Origin: JBBIND01 sp037444075
Lineage (GTDB): Bacteria; Acidobacteriota; Terriglobia; Bryobacterales; Bryobacteraceae
Length of the DNA: 7,733 nucleotides
Direction: 5' to 3'
Assembly: GCA_037444075.1 (NCBI GenBank)
Contig: JBBIND010000105.1
Span: forward strand, 1-7,733
Part shown: piece by piece, positions 1 through 5,210 of the stretch
Position numbering within the stretch: position 1 is the stretch's first letter
How the letters are laid out: each line of letters opens with the position of its first letter
Made by a program: the position numbers and the translations under genes
The notes under the pieces: generated by a model
What the model saw: the letters and a program-made list of their open reading frames with translations, nothing else
Told to the model about the DNA's origin: nothing
Database searches by the model: none

Positions 1-420
1 TCGGTCGGGTGGGACAAACTCACGATCACGACGGGCGCCGGCGGCATCTACGAAGCTCCGCTGATGAGCCACGCGCAGATCCTCTCCGGCGGCTTCACTC
101 CCGGCACCTTCGGTTTCTCGATCTGCGACCGGGACAGCGAGACCCTCGATGAACTCCTGCTCCGGACTTCTGGCACTACCTGCTTGTCAACGGCGGCGCG
201 GGAATCCAGGAGGCCGGCGCGACCGACGCCGCCGGCATCGCCTCGCGTCTGGCCTCCATGGTCGGGATCTCCAGCTACTTGGTCGACTGCTCTGCTGCCG
301 GCAACGTCATCACGGTAAGCCTGGAAACCGGCGTGAACGGCCCCGTAGTTGTGTCCACCAATAGCGGCTCGGCGCCAGCCACGCTGACCCGCTTCGTGCC
401 GGCCATCGTGAGAGTGGATC
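1..420 (+). pseudogene. Frameshifted 3' remnant of an unrecognised (probably secreted) protein
   Basis: The first frame is open from the window edge and reads sensibly to about base 165 (SVGWDKLTITTGAGGIYEAP, then a stretch ending CDRDSETLDELL). Beyond that it becomes Arg/Pro-rich and stops at 316-318. The third frame has a stop at 150-152 but then reads sensibly from about 165 (PDFWHYLLVNGGAG), followed by DAAGIASRLASMVG and NVITVSLETGVNGPVVVSTN up to about 410. The two halves join only through a one-base frame change between about 150 and 170. The second half resembles a beta-rich repeat seen in long secreted proteins of Acidobacteriota, in which an Ala-rich helix (…IASALASA…) is followed by 'VTASxSGxxVTLTA' strands; this is recalled, not searched. 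Whether the shift is a real mutation or a base-calling error cannot be told. The 5' part lies outside the window. Right end is approximate: after about 420 the third frame turns Arg/Gln/Pro-rich, although it stays open to 608. Confidence 0.4.
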
Positions 421-604
421 CTCACGAGGGCCGATTTGGGCAGCGCCTAGCTCAAAGGCGGAAGGCGAGACGCTGCCCGCGCTCATTTCCCTCCCACGCC
501 GAGCAGCGCCAGCCACCCCGCCCGGCTCAGCATGGAAAGCAGGGTGGAAGCGGCGATGGAGGCCAGGGGAGTAGTATCCGAAATTCGTGTAGTCTGTTAA
601 TGCT
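421..604. other. Spacer upstream of the sulfatase, no convincing gene
   Basis: No frame here has coding character: the open third frame is rich in Arg, Pro, Gln and Gly, and the minus-strand frames are shadows or very short. I see no clear Shine-Dalgarno sequence before the sulfatase start at 605 and no good -35/-10 pair. AT-richer sequence just before the start (gtagtctgttaatgct) is the only promoter-like stretch. The third frame's stop (606-608) overlaps the sulfatase ATG as ATGA, which would allow translational coupling if that frame were translated. Confidence 0.4.
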
Positions 605-2137
605 ATGAACCGAAGATCCGCATTGAAGACCGGCCTCGGCGCCGCCGCATCCCTCACTGGCGCCTTCGCCCAGAGGGCGCAGCCCGAGTTGCGCCGGGTG
701 CCTGGCGCCAAGCCCCGCAACGTCATTTTCGTACTCGTCGACGACCACCGCTACGACGCCATGGGCTTTCTCAAGGGCCAGCCGTGGCTGGAGACGCCGG
801 TCCTGGACTCGCTCGCCAGAGAGGGCGCCCACTACAAGAACGCCTTTGTCACCACGGCGTTGTGTTCGCCGAGCCGGGCCACGGTTCTCACCGGTGTCTA
901 CGCTCACCGCCACAAGATTGTCGACAACAATACGCCCATCCCGGCCGGCACGGCCTTCTTTCCGCAGTACCTGCAGAAGGCCGGCTACGCCACCGGCTTC
1001 TTCGGCAAGTGGCATATGGGCAACACCGACGATAACCCCCAGCCGGGCTTCGACCGCTGGGTTAGTTTCATGGGCCAGGGCACTTACCACCCCAGTAAGA
1101 ATGGCTTGAACGTGGATGGCAAGAAGGTTCCGCAGAAAGGTTACATCACCGACGAACTTACTGACTACGCTCTGGACTGGCTGAAGACCGTGAGGAGAGA
1201 CCAACCTTACTTCATGTACCTCTCCCACAAAGCCGTGCATGCCGAGTTCTACCCCGCCGAGCGTCACAAGGGCCGCTACGCCAAGGAGACGTTCGTCCCG
1301 CCGGAGACCATGGCTGAGGAAGGCGACATGGCGCGCGGACGGCCGCGCTGGGTGCGCGACCAGCGCAACAGCTGGCACGGCGTGGACTTCCCTTATCACT
1401 CGGACCTCAACATCGGTGAGTACTACAAACAGTACGCCGAGACCCTGCTGGCCGTGGACGACAGCGTCGGCCGTGTGTTGAATGCCTTGCGCCAGCGCGG
1501 CGAACTGGATTCCACGCTCGTGATCTACATGGGCGACAACGGCTTCATGTTCGGCGAGCACGGCCTCATCGACAAGCGCGCGTCTTATGAAGAGTCCATC
1601 CGCGTGCCCATGCTGGCGCGCTGCCCGGAGTTGTTCAGCGGCGGCCGCGTGGTGGACCGCATGGTGGCTAACCTCGATATCATGCCGACGGTCCTCGACG
1701 CCGCCGGACTGGAGCCGCCCGCCGGGCTCGACGGCCAGAGCTTCCTGCCCCTGACTCAGGGCAAGCCGGGCTCCTGGCGCGATGCCCTGCTGTATGAGTA
1801 TTACTGGGAGCGCAACTACCCCCAGACGCCTACCCAGCATGCTCTGCGGACGGACCAGTACAAGTACATCCGCTACCACGGCATCTGGGACATCGACGAG
1901 TTGTATGACATGAAGGCGGACCCGAAGGAGACCAACAATCTCATCTTTAGCCAGGCCCACGCGCCCGTGGTCAAGTCCATGAACCAGCAGTTGTTCGACC
2001 TGCTGGAGCAAAAGGGCGGCATGAACATCCCGCTTTATCGCGACCGGGGCGGGCAGGGGAACCTGCGCCGCAAGTCCGGTTCGCAGCCAGCCGGATTCGC
2101 GCCCGAACTGATGCGCGAGAAAAACACCAAGCAGTAA
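605..2137 (+). CDS. Tat-exported S1-family sulfatase (formylglycine type)
   Basis: Hydrolyses a sulfate ester, probably on a sulfated sugar or polysaccharide outside the cytoplasm; the substrate cannot be read from the sequence. The 510-residue length is normal for the family. The N-terminus (MNRRSALKTGLGAAAS) is a twin-arginine leader. The core carries the standard S1 sulfatase signature: metal-binding Asp46-Asp47 in VLVDDHRYD; Cys87-Ser-Pro-Ser-Arg91, the CxPxR motif whose Cys is matured to formylglycine; Lys135 and His137 in GFFGKWHMGN; His208; Asp311-Asn312 in MGDNG; and Lys324 in DKRASYEESIRVPM. ELYDMKADPKETNNL near residue 432 is the usual C-terminal sulfatase motif. General appearance is closest to GlcNAc-6-sulfatase or mucin-desulfating enzymes, but 'arylsulfatase' would be an equally fair label. 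Maturation needs a formylglycine-generating enzyme encoded elsewhere. No Shine-Dalgarno is visible; the start is chosen because it supplies the Tat leader. A strong terminator follows, so it looks monocistronic at its 3' end. Confidence 0.95.
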   Translation: MNRRSALKTGLGAAASLTGAFAQRAQPELRRVPGAKPRNVIFVLVDDHRYDAMGFLKGQPWLETPVLDSLAREGAHYKNAFVTTALCSPSRATVLTGVYAHRHKIVDNNTPIPAGTAFFPQYLQKAGYATGFFGKWHMGNTDDNPQPGFDRWVSFMGQGTYHPSKNGLNVDGKKVPQKGYITDELTDYALDWLKTVRRDQPYFMYLSHKAVHAEFYPAERHKGRYAKETFVPPETMAEEGDMARGRPRWVRDQRNSWHGVDFPYHSDLNIGEYYKQYAETLLAVDDSVGRVLNALRQRGELDSTLVIYMGDNGFMFGEHGLIDKRASYEESIRVPMLARCPELFSGGRVVDRMVANLDIMPTVLDAAGLEPPAGLDGQSFLPLTQGKPGSWRDALLYEYYWERNYPQTPTQHALRTDQYKYIRYHGIWDIDELYDMKADPKETNNLIFSQAHAPVVKSMNQQLFDLLEQKGGMNIPLYRDRGGQGNLRRKSGSQPAGFAPELMREKNTKQ

Positions 2138-2154
2138 GCGCGGCCCGGGACGGC

Positions 2155-2194
2155 AAACAGCCTCCTCATTCTTCAGGGAATGAGGAGGCTGTTT
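2155..2194 (+). terminator. Rho-independent terminator after the sulfatase
   Basis: AAACAGCCTCCTCATT (2155-2170) pairs perfectly over 16 bp with AATGAGGAGGCTGTTT (2179-2194) around an 8-nt loop (cttcaggg), starting 17 bases after the sulfatase stop. The arms end in A and T runs, giving a short U-rich tail (GTTTCTGTTC) on the + strand. Because the stem itself carries AAA/TTT ends it may also stop transcripts arriving from the minus-strand gene fragment to its right. Confidence 0.8.
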
Positions 2195-2290
2195 CTGTTC
2201 GGTCGTCCTGGTTGTACCGGCGGGGCGGGGAATGGCCTGCCGGTAACTCCACTGGCATGACCATGCGATCCGGTCTTCTCCGCTTGACGA

Positions 2291-3085
2291 TCACGCCCCT
2301 CCTTCCGGCCTCCGGCCAACGGCCAGCCTGTGCGTACCGGTTCCACCGGTCATGTCGCTCGACGTAAGCAGGATCCCGCCTTCCGCCGTAACAGCCGGCT
2401 GCAAAATAGCGCCATCCGGCCCGGAGTGCTCCCAGAGCACGCTGCCGTCCACCGGCGCAACGCTGGTAGCCCCGGCGGTGCTGAGCAGCACCACCTGCGC
2501 CACTCCGTCGATGGTGACCAGGTGCGGAGAACTGTAGCTGGTGCGGCCTTCCCGGCGAATCCAGAGCGGCTCGCCGGCGGCGAGACCGTAAGCGGCCAGC
2601 TTTTCGGAAGCCGCCACGATGACGCTGTCATCCACAATCAGTGGCGAACTCGAGAAGCCCCAGGCCGGTACCGCGGCCCCCGTGTCGGCCGCCGCGTTGC
2701 GCGACCAGACAACAGCGCCGCTTGCGGCGTCTAACGCATTCAAGACGCCTGTCGCGCCAAGAGTGTAGAGGCGGCTGCCGTGAAGCGTGGGTGTTCCGCG
2801 AGGACCAGCGCCGGCATTTGACTCCCAGAAACGGGCCGTGTCGCGATGGGTCCACACCAGTTCGCCGTTTCTCGCCCGGTAGCACGTGACAACTTCGTAA
2901 TCCCCGCGTTGCTCTTGCGTGTAGAGCAAGCCGTTGCCCGCGGCGAAGGACGACCAGCCAGGACCCACCGCGCGGCGCCACAGTTCCTGCGGTGGGGCTG
3001 AACTCCAGTCGGTGCGGATGCGCAAGCCGGTGACGGTCCCATCGCGCAGGGGTCCGCGAAAACCGGGCCATTCGGCGCGGGCAGC
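2291..3085 (-). pseudogene. PQQ-like beta-propeller protein (BamB/WD40-like), truncated at both ends
   Basis: The minus strand reads a continuous frame of about 264 codons beginning ARAEWPGFRGPLRDG and passing through PQQ-type blades. Blade signatures are NGELVWTHRD, SGAVVWSRN, AGEPLWIRR and DGSVLWEHS, each a Gly-x-x-x-Trp strand end. WPGFRGP near the mature N-terminus and the stretches GWSSFAAGNGLLYTQEQRG and SSPHLVTIDGVAQVVLLS are typical of exported PQQ-like repeat proteins of Acidobacteriota and Planctomycetes, which usually run to about 400-450 residues. Here the protein ends at a TGA right after HRLAVGRRPEGGA, so roughly the last 150 residues are missing, and no shifted frame downstream restores them. 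No ATG or GTG with a ribosome binding site exists upstream: the frame continues as LPASAGAARA, which looks like the end of a signal peptide, then reaches a stop near 3133. A TTG at 3025 would give a shorter product that drops WPGFRGP, so it is not a credible native start. Family function is unknown; such propellers serve in envelope assembly or as ligand-binding scaffolds. Confidence 0.75.
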
Positions 3086-3093
3086 CCCTGCTG

Positions 3094-3294
3094 ATGCAGG
3101 CAGCCTTGGAGAAAATGGCCGACCCGAACTACGTCAAGCAACTTCAGGAGGAGCAACAGCAGTTCGGCTGCAACCGCATCTTCCTGGAGGTTCCGCCCGG
3201 CGGAGGGAATTTCACGGGCTACATGACCTGCGCGGACAAAGTCGGCAATCAGGTCAAACTTACGGGCAGCGTGAAGGCACGCGCGGACTAACCT
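3094..3294 (+). CDS. Small hypothetical protein, possibly the C-terminal part of a larger gene
   Basis: 65 codons from ATG at 3094. I do not recognise the family. The first 25 residues are helical and charged (ALEKMADPNYVKQLQEEQQQ), followed by a beta-like part with two cysteines (FGCNRIFLEVPPGG, then GYMTCADKVGNQVKLTGSVKA) and the end ARAD. The Cys pair and closing strand pattern suggest a small exported or periplasmic domain, but no signal peptide is present. The upstream frame is open back to a stop at 3031-3033, yet that DNA is the 5' coding region of the opposite-strand propeller gene. No ribosome binding site precedes the ATG. I therefore suspect that the 5' part, including a signal peptide, has been lost. 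A hairpin with a T-rich tail 31 bases after the stop looks like its own terminator, which supports a once-functional gene in this direction. Confidence 0.5.
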
Positions 3295-3325
3295 CCCGCA
3301 TCGAGTCCGCCATCCCGGCATGGAA

Positions 3326-3349
3326 CCCGGCTGCGCCGCCGCAGCCGGG
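3326..3349 (+). terminator. GC-rich hairpin terminator between convergent genes
   Basis: CCCGGCTGCG (3326-3335) pairs perfectly with CGCAGCCGGG (3340-3349) around a CCGC loop. The + strand continues GCTCTCTTGATT, a weak U-rich tail, so it best fits the small + strand gene ending at 3294. There is no U tract on the minus side, so its role for the nitrite reductase gene, which ends at 3374, is doubtful. Confidence 0.55.
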
Positions 3350-3373
3350 GCTCTCTTGATTCAGGCGCGCGGT

Positions 3374-5002
3374 TTAGCGCGAGGCTTTCTTCCTGCCGAT
3401 CGCGTCTTCCAGGAACTTGACGCCCTCCTGGGAGGTGTTGATCGATTGAGTCAGTGAGTCGCGAGCCTGGCTGGGATTGTGGAAGCCTTCGGAATTCTCC
3501 GCCGTCCACCATTCCCACAGCGTATGGGCGCGGTCGTGGAACTTGCGTGATTCCACCAAAGCCGCTTCCTCCACGCCGGCGTCTTTGGCCCGCTGGAAGG
3601 TGTCGATAAACTGGCCAAGCCAGAACTCGGCTTTGCGTATCTTGCCGCGGATGTAGTTCTGGACGGCATCAATCTGGTAGACGGCCTGGGCTTCGGTCCA
3701 ATCCGCGTGGCAATTGACGCAGGTGTCCTTGGTCATGTAGCGCGCGCTCTTCTGGCCGTGCCACGTGTAGGTTCGGCCGTTTTCCTTGACTTGAGGCATG
3801 TGGCAGTCTTTGCACTCCACGCCCGCCCGCTCGTGCGTGCTGCCCCAATACACCTCGACTTCAGGGTGCTGGATTTTGGAAAGCGAAGCGCCCGTGACGG
3901 CGTGCTTGAAGTCCTTGAAACCGACCTTCTCCATGTAGGCGTTGTAGTCGAGGACGTTGCGCCACTGGAAGATGTTGGTACGCGGGTCCGCCTTGGTGAT
4001 GGCGGCGTCGGTTTTCGGATCGTGGCCGGGGTTGCAGTTGTACTCCACGTGGCACTGCGCGCACATCACGTTGGAATCCTTGCGGCTCAGGATACCGATG
4101 GCACGGAAACCGTCGCGGAACACGACCTTCTTCATCTGCGTTTGCCGGCTCTTCTCCGCGTCGTAGGGATAGGTTCCTTCGCCGCGGTCCACCACCGCCT
4201 CGATGAGGGCGTCGCGCACGACGCGCGGGTTGGTGCCGTGCGGGTCGTGACAATGGATGCAGCCCATGGGGTGTTTGAGGTCCCGGGCGAATTCCACGAC
4301 GTTGGAAGTGCGGGACCATTTCGCCTCTGGTGCGGGCTCACCCTTGTACTTCCATTTCAGAATGTGGTCGCTTGTCTTGCAGGTGAGGCAGGTAGGGTTC
4401 GCCGCCGCGGCGGTCTGAGCTTTGAACAGTTTCTGCGTGTTCGATGCCGGCTCCACGTCCCGCAACACGTCCCACGCTGCGCCCGTCTGGGTAATGTAGC
4501 TCCAGTTCTTGAACTCGAAGCGCCCGCCGTAGGCGCGGTCCACGGCGAAATGGTCAATCAGCATGAACGCGTGGCTGCGAGGCTCGGCGTGCTCCTTGGT
4601 GAAGGCGTGCGGCATCATCAGCTTGTCGAACGTAGGCGAACGGCTGGTGGTGGTGGACTTCTCCACCCGCGCCTTCGACTCGAGGTTGACGTGCATGAAC
4701 GAGTCGTACTGCGGCTTATGGCACGTCGCACAGTGGGCTAATTCCAGGTTTGTCCCCGGCTTCGCCGTCGGATCGTCCAGATGCGCCGCGAGCGCCGAGT
4801 GGCAGTTCACGCAATTCAGCGGCTCGTGCTTGCCGCCGGTATAAAGTTGCTGCACTTCGGTGTGGCACTCGAAACACTGCTTTGCGTCCACCGGTTTCTG
4901 CTGCTGCGCCTGCGCCAGGCTCTTGCTGTAAGTAGTCACAGCCACCAGTCCGATAACGCTGGCGGTCAAAGCAACGCCGAAAATGGCCCTCCCAGGATGC
5001 AT
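3374..5002 (-). CDS. nrfA: Octahaem cytochrome c nitrite reductase, ammonia-forming (NrfA superfamily)
   Basis: Periplasmic enzyme predicted to reduce nitrite to ammonium with six electrons (dissimilatory or detoxifying). The 542-residue precursor has a Sec signal peptide (hydrophobic 7-22, cleavage near SLAQA). Eight c-haem sites follow: CxxCH at 43, 64 and 91; CLTCK at 205-209, where Lys209 is the axial ligand of the catalytic haem; then CxxCH at 248, 314, 397 and 428. Three N-terminal haems before a five-haem NrfA core with the CxxCK as haem 4 is the layout of octahaem nitrite reductases such as TvNiR of Thioalkalivibrio. Active-site residues visible: Tyr321 and His379 (in KIQHPEVEVY). Probable calcium ligands are Glu320, Tyr321, Lys376 and Gln378; the active-site Arg may be Arg156. 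Cys323 in EYNC lies two residues after Tyr321, as in the Tyr-Cys cross-link of TvNiR. The last 100 residues are long helices, as in NrfA dimers. No nrfH lies nearby, so the electron donor is unknown. Start: ATG after a run of seven G, five bases upstream; alternatives would remove the signal peptide. The symbol denotes the superfamily; the class is octahaem. Confidence 0.93.
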   Translation of the reverse strand: MHPGRAIFGVALTASVIGLVAVTTYSKSLAQAQQQKPVDAKQCFECHTEVQQLYTGGKHEPLNCVNCHSALAAHLDDPTAKPGTNLELAHCATCHKPQYDSFMHVNLESKARVEKSTTTSRSPTFDKLMMPHAFTKEHAEPRSHAFMLIDHFAVDRAYGGRFEFKNWSYITQTGAAWDVLRDVEPASNTQKLFKAQTAAAANPTCLTCKTSDHILKWKYKGEPAPEAKWSRTSNVVEFARDLKHPMGCIHCHDPHGTNPRVVRDALIEAVVDRGEGTYPYDAEKSRQTQMKKVVFRDGFRAIGILSRKDSNVMCAQCHVEYNCNPGHDPKTDAAITKADPRTNIFQWRNVLDYNAYMEKVGFKDFKHAVTGASLSKIQHPEVEVYWGSTHERAGVECKDCHMPQVKENGRTYTWHGQKSARYMTKDTCVNCHADWTEAQAVYQIDAVQNYIRGKIRKAEFWLGQFIDTFQRAKDAGVEEAALVESRKFHDRAHTLWEWWTAENSEGFHNPSQARDSLTQSINTSQEGVKFLEDAIGRKKASR

Positions 5003-5028
5003 GAATACCCCCCCATCAAAAATCCGTC

Positions 5029-5048
5029 GGAATCCCCGTTCGGATTCC
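5029..5048 (-). promoter_or_regulatory. Hairpin in the leader of the nitrite reductase gene
   Basis: GGAATCC (5029-5035) and GGATTCC (5042-5048) form a 7-bp inverted repeat with a 6-nt loop, 27 bases upstream of the start codon. On the minus-strand transcript it is followed, six bases on, by five U residues and then the run of G before the ATG. It could be a weak attenuator, an mRNA stabiliser or a dyad bound by a regulator. No FNR-type TTGAT-N4-ATCAA box is present. Confidence 0.35.
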
Positions 5049-5059
5049 GATTCCAGACA

Positions 5060-5065
5060 ATTATA
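5060..5065 (-). promoter_or_regulatory. Candidate -10 element (TATAAT) for the nitrite reductase gene
   Basis: A perfect TATAAT on the minus strand, in an AT-rich patch (gtgtatataattg) about 58 bases before the start codon. There is no -35-like hexamer at the normal 16-18 base distance; the only TTGACG on this strand (5106-5101) is 35 bases away. If it is used, it would probably need an activator. Chance occurrence remains possible. Confidence 0.35.
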
Positions 5066-5110
5066 TACACTTTCAGCCCGCGCGCCACCTCTGAGTAAAT
5101 CGTCAAGGGG

Positions 5111-5156
5111 AAAAAAACCGGGGTGGGGCGGTTAGTTCAAATCCGCCACACCCCGG
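5111..5156 (-). terminator. Rho-independent terminator of the OmpA-family gene
   Basis: CCGGGGTGGGGCGG (5118-5131) pairs with CCGCCACACCCCGG (5143-5156) at 13 of 14 positions, loop of 11 nt, and the + strand shows seven A at 5111-5117, so the minus transcript ends in seven U. It lies 54 bases beyond the stop of the OmpA-family gene and just upstream of the nitrite reductase promoter region, which separates the two same-strand genes into independent units. A smaller hairpin (CCCGCG-GAAG-CGCGGG, 5182-5197) sits between the stop and the terminator. Confidence 0.87.
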
Positions 5157-5210
5157 CAGTCTTGCCAGAGATGATTCGCCTCCCGCGGAAGCGCGGGTGA
5201 AAAACCGCCG

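Noticed and set aside
421..604. Short minus-strand frame ending LLSMLSRAGWLALLGVGGK as a gene end
   Set aside because: Only about 35 readable codons, no homology I recognise and no terminator; it cannot be distinguished from chance.
527..2011. A 494-codon minus-strand open frame opposite the sulfatase
   Set aside because: It is the antisense shadow of a GC-rich gene: Val/Leu/His/Arg-rich without motifs, while the plus strand carries every catalytic residue of a sulfatase.
3023..3025. TTG at 3025 as the true start of the propeller gene
   Set aside because: No ribosome binding site, and it would discard the WPGFRGP segment that is typical of the mature N-terminus, with no signal peptide left.
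3707..4741. A 344-codon plus-strand open frame opposite the nitrite reductase
   Set aside because: Shadow frame with low-complexity Val/Arg/His composition and no ribosome binding site; the minus strand has eight haem motifs.
5060..5106. TTGACG (5106-5101) with TATAAT (5065-5060) as a complete sigma-70 promoter
   Set aside because: The spacer is 35 bases, about twice the workable distance.
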